Position numbers and translations under genes: made by a program
From: Pholiota molesta
Lineage: Eukaryota > Basidiomycota > Agaricomycetes > Agaricales > Strophariaceae
NCBI GenBank assembly: GCA_014925825.1
Contig: JACGCK010000028.1
Location: forward strand, 62,001-126,000
Direction of reading: 5' to 3'
DNA length: 64,000 bases
In this document: positions 1-10,693 of the stretch, piece after piece
Numbering within the stretch: the first letter of the stretch is position 1
Layout of the letters: each line of letters opens with the position of its first letter
The notes under the pieces: model-generated
What the model was told of the DNA's origin: nothing
Database searches by the model: none
Seen by the model: only the letters and a program-made list of their open reading frames with translations

Positions 1-1
1 T

Positions 2-333
2 TTCCTCGGCGAGGAGTTCAGCATTGTGGATATCGCTATCGTGCCGTGGATTGTGAGGGATTATGTCATTGCGGAAAACCGAGGGTACAACCGCGCCGAT
101 GTGAGCCCTGCTTGGAAGGAGTATGCTGACTTCGTCGAGAAACGCGAGAGCGTGGTGAATACGTCTAGTGTAAGTTCCATGATCTATGTTTGCAAGTCGA
201 GGTTTTCTGACCTTTTCCTGTGTCTTCTCGATAGCTTCGCGAGCACCTTAACGATATATATGACAGATATTTGGGCGATACAGCTCAGAGCCAGGCTGCT
301 ATCGCCATCCGAGCTGGAAAACCCATTCCTTAA
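2..333 (+). CDS. Glutathione S-transferase, C-terminal end (partial)
   Basis: Only the 3' end of the gene lies in the window. The first exon is open from base 2 and ends at 169 before a GTAAGT donor. The second exon runs from 235 to the TAA at 331-333, and joining them keeps the frame. The product segment starts FLGEEFSIVDIAIVPWIVRD, the alpha-helical C-terminal domain seen in fungal glutathione S-transferases of the omega/Gto-like type, where a conserved Asp after the 'S.VDIA..P' motif caps a helix. The thioredoxin-fold N-terminus with the catalytic residue is outside the window, so the exact class cannot be given. The expected role is glutathione conjugation or thiol transfer in the cytosol. 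The family is an inference from the domain pattern. Confidence 0.75.
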
Positions 334-726
334 ATTTAAATATATCATTCAAGTGGATACGCAAAAATATGTTGATGTTTTTGAAGTATGTATCGATATC
401 TAAGTAACAGAAGTTGAAATGTATGATTATCTATCACCCTTTGTCAATGAGTCTTGATGATGAAGACTTTGAAAGCCGGCCTCCTATGTACTATGACCAT
501 GACATCAAGGATGTTGGCTAAATCCGGGCCGTTGATCGGTCAAAGAGATGCAGTGCGGGGGCCTTGGCACGATCCATGCTTGGTCCTCTACCTCGTCCAT
601 CAACTGTACACCCTTGGACTCCTTGTATCTTGCTGTATCCTGTTGTAACCATCTCTACCAGCGCTGGGCGCCCATGAAAGTGTCTGACCTCCTCTTCCAC
701 TACGACACTCTCCCGCCCCTAATAAC
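334..726. other. Intergenic region GST to lipase
   Basis: No gene is supported here. It holds the 3' flank of the GST gene and the pyrimidine-rich promoter/5' leader of the downstream hydrolase. Short ORFs on both strands lack protein-like composition. Confidence 0.5.
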
Positions 727-3700
727 ATGTCACCGTTCGCCAATTCATTGACGCGCGAGGTTGGCCTCAAAGTTGGCCCTACGGTGTTGGAAGTCCTCGT
801 GAAACATTACTTCGACAGGCTAAAGGAGAACAACGACTCGGGCGAGACCGAAGCGAGCTTGAAGCAGGACAATGTATTGTATCATGAAGCTTTTACAATC
901 GTTAAAGTGCGTTGGTATATATTGTTGAATCACCTTCTATGCTGAATAATAACATCTTGCAGTCCTTTTTGGCCGCGTCTACTTTGTTAGTGTATTCAAT
1001 TGGAATTTGTGTCTATTTTTTTGACCGTTCTATAGCCACACTATTGAAGAGCTACAAAGTAAGCTCTTAATCCTCATACAGCTGAGTATTTCTCAAATAT
1101 TTTATTTGTAGGCTTTTCGAATACGCGAACGCCATCACCACCATGGACTCACGTTGTGCGAGTTCTAGTTCCCCTCGTCTGCTGCGATGAGGCCGCTCCC
1201 TACTTGGTCAAAGCCTTAGGAGGCGAGGAAGTCGCAAAACGCTTGATTGGCGGTGTTAAATGGTGGCAGGTTCGCGGAATCAACGGGTACGAACAATGAC
1301 ATTTCTATTCGACGAGTTTAAGCATTCACATATCTTTCAGCGTTGACGGTCAATGGATTACAGCCAGAAAAGACTATCAAGAGGCCAAACGGCGACACAA
1401 AACGAAACGCACTCACGATAAGAGTAGTTCAGATAATGGACCCAACCCACCTGACATAACGGAAGATCCGCAAAGCACCACGGGAGGAGCGTACGAGAAG
1501 GATATGGATGCTATGCGTTGTATTCTCTATCTTCATGGAGGTGTGTAAAGTCGTTTTCAATAGGATGATACTTGTAAGTTGATTTGGTGGCTATTCAGGT
1601 GGATACTACTTTGGCAGCGTTGATCAAGAAAGGTTCACTAAACACACTTCAGCAATCGCTTTTGCTCTGCTAACGTTCCCACAATCATTAACAGATATAG
1701 TATTCAACGACTGGCACGGAAAATCAACGGTCGAGTTTTTGGCATGTTTCTCAGAAATTTTGCGTTAGTTTCGTCTATTGATTATATCTCCAGCTATAAA
1801 TTATCGACTTGCACCGCAATACCCTTTCCCATGTGGGCTGCATGACGCGTTAACGGCTTGTATGGGTCCATTTTTCTTCACTTCCATTGCTTGTGATTGA
1901 CACCATCGCTGTAGACTTGTTCCTCATACGACCACCAGCAGGGGCTGCACATCAGGCAGTGGATCCCAAACACATCATCATTTCAGGAGATTCGGCTGGA
2001 GGAGGGCTGTCGTTAGCTCTCCTACAAACCATTCGCGATAGTGGTTTGCCTCTGCCAGCAGGCGGTGTTTTGATTTCGCCATGGTGTGACTTGACCCATT
2101 CCTTCCCAAGCGTCCATACCAATACCGATACGGTTCGTTCATCTCCTGCAAAAATGTGGGAAATATATGCTGATGATGCTTTTAGGATATAATACCCGAA
2201 TCTGGCTTATCGTTCCACAAGCCCAGCTTGCTCTGGCCTCCGCCTTCAGAGGAGATCTCGAACCGTGTTCAGTCGTCCATTCGCTTTCGCATTCGACAGG
2301 TATTCAAATCAGAGGAACCGCATCCGTTTAATCCTGCATCCACATTCTCTGAAGGACAGACTAATGGAAAAGATGCACAGCCTGCGATAGGTCTAGCCAC
2401 ACCTCACATGGAGAGTACTGCACCTATTGACCTAGAAACTGTCGTCTCACACGATCCAACTACTGGTGAGAAGACCGAGGTTTCGCAACAGCTGCAATTC
2501 TATACTCGGAACAGTCTATTGGTCCATCCTTTGGTCAGCCCCGCGCTGTCCTATCTTGGAGGCTTGCCTCCGCTGATGTTCATTGCGGGTGATAAAGAAG
2601 TGTTGAGAGATGAGGTCATTTATACGTTCGTCGCTTTTGATTTATTTGTTCCGTTATTGCATATCTTAACAACTTCATCTAGTGCTCATAAGGCGGCATA
2701 TCCTGAGAAATACCCAGTATCAGACCGTGCACGCGATATATATCCTGTTCTCAATGGCATCGAAACACGCTACAAACCAACATCGGTCCATTTGCAGGTC
2801 TATGACGGTAAGTCCCAATTGAGCGCCCGCGTCATACGCAATCACTGACGAATATCCATAGATAGTCCGCATATCCTCCCAATCCTATTTGCATTCACAA
2901 CTCCGGCTAAGTTCTGTTTCCGCGCCATGGCCACCTTCTCTAAGTTCGTGACTGGGATACCTCTCACACCACCTCCGCCGCCTATTGCCCGAAGAGGCTC
3001 GACTTCAAACGTCACCAAGGACCCGTTAACGCGTCGACAGTCTCTATTCGCCGGTTTCAAGCCTTCGCTTATTACGAGACACACCCAGCCTCCTGAAATT
3101 ACACTGACCGGCTCGCCGCCGGCGGATAACGATGGTCAGACAGAGTTGGGCCAAGCGCCCGTGCTTACGCGCAGGCAGTCTCTGAGAAGGGCATTGTCGG
3201 CGACAATCTCAATACCGCGCCCAAGTTCTATCTTACGGAGATCGCCGTCACCTATAAGTCCCTCTACGAGCTTCCTGAGTCATGAAACCCCTGAGGAGCA
3301 TCCGCGGTCCGAATCTCCTCAAGGTGAGGTTGAGTCCCCAAGGACTGGAGTGGAATCCCCTACTACAGCGGACGAGGCCTCATTCCCAACACCAAATTTT
3401 GCGTCCGTAAAAAAGCCTTCATCTTCGAGCGACGTTGCTGGCCCACGCTTCCAACGCCAAGCAACGCCCTTGGAAAAGGAGCCCAGTGTAGAGCGCTTCG
3501 CAGGTGAACCTGACATCTACAGCGATATCCCAGTAAGTCTGATCCGCATCTCCTGCAATACCTTCTCTAACTAAATACCATATTCACCCACCAGGACCCC
3601 GCAGAATGGCCCAACCGCATGATTCGCGAACGGGTCGGCACCACCGGCGTCCTCCGCGCACTCGAGCCCGCCTCCGAGCTGCCTGCAATGCAGGTCCCGC

Positions 3701-4428
3701 CGCACGAGATCGGCGTGTTCTCCCAGCAGACGATGGCGCGCTACCTGCGCGACCGCAAGATCTTCCAGGTCAAGTTCGCGCACACCGCGGCGTCCATAGA
3801 GAAGAAGCGCCACCGCGCGCTCGCGCAGGCGAAGCAGGACACGATACGCCGGCTGGCGCGGCTGCGCCAGGCGCTGCACAGGGAGGGCGCGGGGAGTGGC
3901 CCCGCGAACGGCAGGAGCAGCTCCTCGGAGCCCGGGTGGGGCTGGGCGTGGGCGCTCGAGGAGGGCGAGGACCCGCCGCCGAGCAGCATCGTGTCCAGGC
4001 GGGACACGGAGGAGGCGCGCAAGCTCGCGGAGGTCGCGGATCAGGCGGTGCTGGGCCCGGACCAGACTCTGAGCGGGAACAACCTCTGGGCGGTCGTGGT
4101 CAATTTTTTGACGGTGACGCCCGGGCGCGAGAACCATGCCGTGTTGAAGCGGCGGGGCTGGGGAAAAGAAAGGGCCAGCGAGGTGGATAAGGAGAACGAA
4201 AAGGAGAAGGACACAGCGCAGGCAGACGGGGCAAGCGAAGAGGATGCTGGCGCTGCTGGTCGTGCGAGTGCGGCGGGCAGCGTGGAGGTGCATTCAACGG
4301 CGGATTCCGCAGGGAGCAGTGCAAAGGCGCATAGGAGCAAGTCAACGCTTGCGAGGATAAAGCTCTGGCATCGACAGCGGATGGAGAAAAATACGGAGGC
4401 GGAGTCGAATAAGGATGTTGCCGCGTAA
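727..4428 (+). CDS. Hormone-sensitive-lipase-like alpha/beta hydrolase with long C-terminal extension
   Basis: Thirteen exons can be joined in frame (727-906, 963-985, 1036-1058, 1112-1286, 1341-1540, 1599-1632, 1695-1741, 1794-1859, 1915-2132, 2186-2625, 2683-2807, 2862-3532, 3595-4428), giving about 1011 residues. The hydrolase core is plain. A LHGGGYYFGS oxyanion-hole motif crosses exons 5 and 6, [11 protein letters not shown] lies in exon 8, and the GDSAGGG nucleophile elbow (catalytic Ser) lies in exon 9. [14 protein letters not shown] segment carries the probable catalytic Asp, and a DSPHILP segment in exon 12 carries the His. After the triad come some 480 residues that are Ser/Pro/Arg-rich, with RRQSL-type putative phosphosites, then an Arg/Lys/Glu-rich helical stretch. 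The family hydrolyses esters or acylglycerols. The extension recurs, as far as I recall, in basidiomycete homologues and is of unknown function. The intron after exon 7 appears to begin GC rather than GT. Confidence 0.88.
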
Positions 4429-4956
4429 AGACCTAGACGGCGATCATAATAAACTGCAAGACGAAAATTAACTAGCCCTTCATCATGGATGCACATTATA
4501 ATACCAGTTCTTATTTCCAGTTAGTTTTCCGTATATAGTAGTAGTCGGCTGAGAGCCCCTTACCGGGCGTTACGTACCTTTGCTCACCATCCAGTTATAT
4601 GCTGAATTTCCTAAACGGGAAATTATTTACATAGGAGGCAATATCTGGAAGCACTAGCACCTTGCTTCAATTTATATATCTGTCTATTGCTCCAAAATTA
4701 CCAACTTCGAGACTCGAGAGTGAGGAACGTCGACAAATTGAAAGCCTTTCAAGACCACGGTTGTCCGGCGCCTACGGCAATCCCTCCATGGACAGGCTAC
4801 TGTAAATGGCAATGTCTGACTCGTTGCTCCTTAAGATCATTCTTCATAGCATAGGAAGACCCTTACAAGATTCCTTGCTATAATTTTCGGTGCAATAATG
4901 ACATAAGGAAGCTATCTTACACACTCCTCTTCTCTTATTTAATTCTGATGATTTAG
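4429..4956. other. Convergent intergenic region
   Basis: This AT-rich stretch lies between the stop of the lipase-like gene and the stop of the minus-strand secreted-protein gene. It should hold both 3' UTRs and polyadenylation signals. I see no coding segment. Confidence 0.5.
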
Positions 4957-5908
4957 CTAAAGGCAGAAAGTGATAGCGAGATTGACCTATTTATTCTCTA
5001 TAAGAATAGCCGGTAGGAGCTGAATGATGCTCTTACATTGTTGGCTTGACAAGCGACCTGTACTTTGTTATCGTTCGGGTTGTGGAACGCCGTGTTGCAG
5101 CCTCCGCTGGTACCTAAATTTATAGAAAACATCGATTCAATCATCGTAAGTATAAAATTGGCTGGTCAATGGAACTTTTGCTCACAATCAGCGCCGGCTC
5201 CGTCGCATCCACCATAGTATCTAGATTAACATTGGTTATCATACACAACAAAATAATCTACCTCTTCTTACCCGAATCCAGAGGTCACGGAAAATGAGTG
5301 ACTGGTGTTTGAATAAGTTAGATTCGCAGCTTGGCAAGGATGACATAGCCTCAAAATATTACATACGGTGGGATGAGCGAGATATCCGTGCTTGATCCAC
5401 TCCCTGGCCCGTTGTTGGGGTTTGTCAGAGTGGTCTCAATAAGAGTACAACCTTCTCCGTTAAAACCACACTTGCCTGCAGCGAATATGTAGTTAGTCTA
5501 TTTTTCAATCGATGTACATATTGATTGAGGATGTAAGATTGGATTACCCGTTTGCAAGTATCTTCAGGATTGCATGTAAGCAAGTTATAAAATTGTGAAG
5601 GAAGGTGCCTCACGCAATTGCTGAGAACAATGGACCGTTGAATGTCACATCCCGACCAGTCGAAAGGATATTTGACCCTTGAATCAACGTAGGCTAAATT
5701 ATTACCAAGTAAGCGACGGCCAACTGAAAGAAGGAACTTCATGATCACAGTTCCAAAGCCACAGCTACAAGACGGTCAGAGTTTTGACTTGGGATATAAA
5801 GGCTTTGGGCTCTTACTTGTTGGCGAAATGCACAGTATGGGTTTCGGCCCTTGTGCTGATAACCATACCCGCAAGGAGGAAAGAGGACATAGATTTCACA
5901 GACGGCAT
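4957..5908 (-). CDS. Small secreted protein, basidiomycete 'glycopeptide' type (paralogue of 61883-62828)
   Basis: Nine exons on the minus strand join in frame: 5908-5817, 5764-5749, 5693-5614, 5561-5548, 5475-5367, 5301-5272, 5220-5186, 5113-5037, 4986-4957. The product is about 160 residues. It opens with a signal peptide (MPSVKSMSSFLLAGMV...), then THTVHFANNCGFGTP, a disulfide-rich body with GKCGFNGEGCTLIET, and a short C-terminus NLAITFCL. Exons 2 and 4 are only 16 and 14 nt long, which hides the gene from ORF searches. Exon number, phases and nearly all exon lengths match the plus-strand paralogue 56 kb away; only exon 5 differs, by one codon. The THTVHFxNxCGxGTP opening resembles thaumatin-like or 'glycopeptide' secreted proteins of basidiomycetes. 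Function is unknown; secretion to wall or medium is inferred. Confidence 0.88.
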
Positions 5909-6008
5909 ATTGTGAAAGAGTGTGCACAAGGATAACAACGTAGCAGTGTTGCCTGAGCTGAATGCTTTGGTACTGACTGAGGAATTTACCTTTGCAATTC
6001 AAGTCTGC

Positions 6009-6015
6009 TTTTATA
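6009..6015 (-). promoter_or_regulatory. TATA box of the minus-strand secreted-protein gene
   Basis: On the minus strand the sequence reads TATAAAAGCAGAC about 107 nt upstream of the ATG at 5908. The same 13-base word stands upstream of the paralogue at 61883, which supports it as the core promoter. Confidence 0.6.
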
Positions 6016-7318
6016 GTATTAGTAGAAAACCACGGTGAAAGGGAATAGATGAAGTACCAGAGTATGCTTGCCATTCTTATTCTGAATGGACCAACCTTGC
6101 GCCTTGCACATGCAAATACATCAATTTCTATGAGCAACCTTGTCGGCAAAGGAGTGTTCATCATCCTACGTTTTCCTCTTGATGCGGAGGTCAGTCAATG
6201 TAGAAGTACTTGAGTCATGATCCGCTCATAAGAGTCGTTAAAACGTTAGTAGCTCGCAAACCCTATATGTCTTTTTGATTTTATAGACTTCTTGAGTGGC
6301 CTACGGCGACCTCGTTTCGCATTTGAATGGTGAGGGCTAATGGTTTTAATTCGATCCTTGCCAATTGCCTTCTGTTGGAAAACTATGTCTGAAAGGATCT
6401 GAGAGGTAATAATTATATATATGCATAGCAGATAATCGCAGGCTGCACTGTTTGACCTCAGGCATCAACCACATGATGTGGCTGAAAAGTCATCATAGTC
6501 ATCATAATGAAGGAGAATCGGAGGCGGAAGGATCAATTTGGTCAATACAATGGCTGCAAATTCAATTCAAGGGTACACTTGATGATCATTTGATATTCTA
6601 ATAGTAGATATCTACCTTTGCAAGTCGGGTCTTATCTCCAAACGCTCATTCCGGATATTAGAACAGTTCAAAATGTACCACTGTCATGTTTGTATGCTGA
6701 CAACGATCTCAGCAAATTATCAACCCAGAAGATATTGTTTTGAGATACCTAGAGAGATGGCTATAAGGCAGTGCATATTAGAGCTCTATGACCGACTTAT
6801 CCTGCCCATACAGCAGATACGAAGAATACCATTACGATCCTAAAATAGGCGCTCGAGGCGTTAGCGCTCAAGTCACATGATTCGACTATGATGAAGACGT
6901 CTGAAGGGCTTCCAGTCCATTGCGAATTAAGCAACAGCAACATGATATATAGGTAATGGGTCCTGCTTGGTTGAATGTGAATAGAAGATTTAGGACGAGC
7001 ATTGACAGTCTTTACAAATACTTGGCAATGACGAAATTAAATTTCGCAAGTACATTCCCTTCTCATTTTCTCCAGATATCTTACGTAAAGGAATTAAACA
7101 TAAAATATTGCGGCCTTTGAGGGCCGTATACCAATTGGTGCCTCAACCATTGTAACCAGCCTTGCAAAAGCTTCAAAAAAGCTTCACGATATTATTGGCT
7201 TATTATTAAGCTGATAACCTTCCCACGCCCAATTTGGCGGCACATCTCGCCTGCGCCGCTTCCAGCTTCAACGTCAACGACCAACAGACCCGACTCTGAC
7301 CTCTTCCATTTCACCACT
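6016..7318. other. AT-rich intergenic region
   Basis: About 1.3 kb of AT-rich sequence lies upstream of both the minus-strand secreted-protein gene and the clathrin light chain gene, so it is a bidirectional promoter region. I found no exon-like segment in either direction. Confidence 0.45.
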
Positions 7319-8368
7319 ATGAGCGACCTTCTCGGCGGCGATTTCTCTTCATCATTCAATAAAAGCAATGATGATGACATAGACTTTGACGCTGCCGCGT
7401 CAGCATTCCCGGATATCTCTCTCGATGGCAGCACCGAACTGCCATCTGCACCTGCCTTCAATGCCGGAAGGACGAACAGTGGATTCTCTTTTGAGGATTT
7501 CGATTCATCTCCCCCACATCAGCAGACAACAATGACGGTGACTGGGGACGACGAGATTGATAAATTCGAGAGCGAGTTCCCTGACATTGAGGTTCCTTCG
7601 GTGAGCATCCTGGTTTATTCAATGTACTGGAGCACATTAGCGCATTCTCTGGACGCATATCCCTCTGTTCCTTGCAACCGAGATTTGTAATATGCATCGA
7701 GCATTCCGCGTTGCGTACCAGTCTACTCAACCTAACCTATCCACTAACACGTATCAGTCACAGTATTCTGCCCCGCAGCAACCCTCCTACACAGCAACAT
7801 TCGCGCCTCAACCGCAGTCTTCTGCGTTCTCCTCCACTCCAATTCTCAACCAGACCATCGAAGACGAGCCCCAAGTCATCAAGTACGCAGTTCACCGCCC
7901 ACCTCCTGTCCCTTGTTACTGACGTATCCGGCATCAACAGAGACTGGCGCGAAAGGCAGCAAGCTGAAATCGCCGCTCGTGAAGAGGAGTCTAAAGCTCG
8001 CCGGAACGAGACCATTGACAAAGCCGAGCGCGCGATTGAGGAGTTCTATGGGAACTACGCCAAGAAGAAGGAAAGGAGCATCCGTGATAACAAGTGCGTA
8101 TCATTCTTCTTGTCGGGTAGACGTGTAACTGATGAGACCTCTATTTCTGCTTAGAAACTCGGAAGCTGAATATCTTGCCGAGCTACAAGCGTCGTTGTCG
8201 ACAGGAACGACCTGGGAGCGGATCTGCAACCTCGTCGAGCTGCAGAACTCGCAGAGCAAGACCATTGCTCGAACGGGGGCCGGAACAACTGACCTGACAA
8301 GGTTCAAGGAAGTTCTTTTGCGGCTGAAGCGAGAGGGTGACGCTGCACCCGGTGCGGCTGGATACTAA
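7319..8368 (+). CDS. CLC1: Clathrin light chain
   Basis: Four exons (7319-7600, 7722-7882, 7941-8093, 8155-8368) give about 269 residues. The N-terminus starts MSDLLGGDF and is acidic and disordered (DDDIDFDAAASAFPDI), as in fungal light chains. Next come a Gln/Ser/Pro-rich linker and the long charged helix that binds the clathrin heavy chain (DWRERQQAEIAAREEESKAR through EEFYGNYAKKKERSIRDNK). The C-terminal block has TTWERICNLVELQNSQSKT, a hallmark of the family, and DLTRFKEVLLRLKRE. Length is close to yeast Clc1 (233). The protein regulates assembly of clathrin coats on Golgi and endocytic vesicles. The ATG at 7319 fits the family N-terminus. No frame problems were seen. Confidence 0.95.
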
Positions 8369-8597
8369 GGATAGAAGTGCATGTTTTCCTTCCGCTCTCC
8401 CTATATTCTTCTAGTTAATCCTTTATTCCCCTATTGATGCTGGTAGTCATGATATATTTGCGGAAAAAATGTCATTTGGCTTGTTTATGGGCCCTTGTAT
8501 ATCCAACTCCATAGTAAGGTCATACATCATAACGAAATAATTAAGGGTATAAAAGGTGGAAAACCTTTCGGTATTCAGGTCCCTGGGTAATGTAAAC

Positions 8598-10027
8598 TCA
8601 CATCTTCGCCTTGGTGCTGCCTGTTTCCACAGCACCTGCTCCAGTTTCAGTTGGTTTGGGTTCTGTGGCCTCTGCATTTGTTAATGGTTCTGCTGTTACC
8701 TCCTCAACGAGAGGAGCTTCTGCTACAGGAGCAGTGTTGGACAAGGAGATCTGGGAGTGTTCCTCAATGAACGAAACAATTTCGTTGGCCAATCTGTCCT
8801 TGACATCGCCTGGTTCATTGTGCAACTCGTGGTATCCCCCCTATCGGTAAATATTCAATGTCGAGTCAATGGCAATTCTGAAGGTGTAGCAACGTACAGG
8901 GAAGAGGGTGATTTTCTTCTTTTCGGCAGGAATAGCATCATGGAACTTTTGAGATGCCTTGGGAGATGTCACCTGCAAACATTTGGTCAATCTTAGATTG
9001 AATATCATGACAGAATCAAATGGAAAATGACCTTGTCTTCCGTCCCATGGAAAATGATCACCTGTAGGATGGCAATGACTGAGTCTAGAACCAAACAGAT
9101 TGGGAGCACTACTTACGGGCAAAGCCTTGGGCCAACGGCGGGCACCCACAGTCAAGAGCAATTCGCCCTAGTGTCGAGTTAAAGCATCAATAATGACAAA
9201 AAAACTTGAAAATATGGCATACATTGGTCAACATGTCATTGATGCCCTTCAGCGAACCAGACTGCTTCACGAGTGGGTCCTTGAGGTAGGCGCTGTTCAC
9301 CGCAGCATCATGGGATAGATCCTGGATTGGAAGGAATGAACGAGATGATGGTTTAAATAATCAACATATAGCGAAGACGTGATGAGAAGAGAAATGAGGA
9401 CGAACTTCTGCTTTGACGTCGGCTGGGAAGAGCACGTTAGGTAGGACAGCGCTAAGTTTGCCTCCAGCCCACTTCAGCAGTTTCGGCGCAGGCTTAGTTT
9501 GTTGGATGAGGGGACTCGTTGCTATAATTCCAGAAATAGAGTCAACCGTAGACTTGTATTTGTCCCCTTGTGTAGCAAATCCAAGAATTTCTGCACCGCC
9601 CTACATCGAACAAACATCAGTATAATAGACGCGACAGACAAGGCGTATTTTCAGATACCATAGAATGACCCATCAAGAACAGCGGTACGCCCTCAAACTT
9701 CTGCTTAGCATGCCCCACTGCCCACTCGATATCCGCCATCTGCTCCTTCCACGACGTCTTGCCATAGCTGCTGTCCTTGCTCTTCTTGCCCGTTGTGTCT
9801 TGGGCCGTCAGGCCGAATCCGCGCTGGTCGAACGCAAATACAGCGATTCCACGTGCGGAAATGAGGGGGTGGAAGTGCGTGAAGCGCGCAATGTGCTCCG
9901 CGAAGCCATGCAGAGCCACGACGACGGCTTTGGTTGGGGTTTCAGGGGCTGGTGTGTACGTTCGTGTGTAAAACTGGGTGGACCCGGGGCCGCTGAGCCA
10001 GCTTTCGGTGTAGGGCTGGGTTGCCAT
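8598..10027 (-). CDS. YJU3: Monoacylglycerol lipase (serine hydrolase, Yju3-like)
   Basis: Seven minus-strand exons (10027-9659, 9600-9406, 9321-9223, 9167-9117, 9061-9032, 8972-8898, 8840-8598) join in frame to about 353 residues. Visible motifs are ALHGFAEHIARF (oxyanion hole), FAFDQRGFGLT and GHSMGG, whose codons span the first intron and carry the nucleophilic Ser. Then come IIFHGTEDKVTSP with the catalytic Asp and GGYHELHNEPGD with the catalytic His. This order and spacing are those of monoglyceride lipases, which release fatty acid and glycerol from monoacylglycerols at lipid droplets or membranes. The last 45 residues are an acidic Glu/Thr/Ala tail not needed for catalysis. The start at MATQPYTESW fits the family length; the frame stays open upstream to 10303, but that part is not protein-like. 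Confidence 0.93.
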
Positions 10028-10693
10028 TGTCCTCGAGCTTGCGCGTGAGATGGGATGAGAAGAGGTGAGAGTGGTGGCTAGGATGAATGGTTTGCGGAAC
10101 GAGCGTGATTTCAATAGGGAACCTGGGGTGTTCCAAAGAAGGGAAAACATTCCTGTTTTGGCCAACCACGCGTCACGCAAGGTCGAATCCCTTGTCAATG
10201 TGAACTCCGCGAGCAAGCTGTACTTACAAAAAATTATTCTCGGCGTCCACCACGAAGGCAAGTTAGCTTCAAAGCGAAAACGGCCAAATAAATAACATAG
10301 CACTTATTTGCCGGCTTGAACCATACCAACTTTTCCGCGTGAAGTGACACTGCGAATAGTGATGGACATTAACTTTATCAATATTTCCGAGCGCAAACAG
10401 AAACACGAAGGGCCACTCAATTTTGGATGGCCCGAATGTAGGCAAGCCAAAGAAAAAGTTCAAATGTTGCAAGCAGGAAGGTAATCAGCGTTAGTACATA
10501 GATAAGATAAGATGTGGGACACGTGCAGCGTCGGACTCAAGCGTCGGGAAGAGTATCGGGACATCGGCGACGTTTTACACGCAAGTTACACGGCTTGTTC
10601 GCTACGTCCACGACTTCATTCCCAGGCGACGCTCTCCAGCAAGTCGCGCCCATCCGCAAGTACGCCTGAATTCTAGGGGCAGAGACGCTCAGG
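10028..10693. other. Divergent promoter region
   Basis: This segment lies between the divergently transcribed monoacylglycerol lipase and mitochondrial ABC transporter genes and should hold both promoters. No gene is supported. Confidence 0.5.

Noticed and set aside
3571..4496. Several long open frames on both strands opposite or beside the last exon of the lipase gene
   Set aside because: They are by-products of GC-rich codon use; only the frame continuing the lipase has family-consistent splicing and stop.
5741..6164. Open frames at 5741-5935 (+) and 5745-6164 (-)
   Set aside because: They are unspliced readings across exons 1-2 of the minus-strand secreted gene and its intron and promoter.
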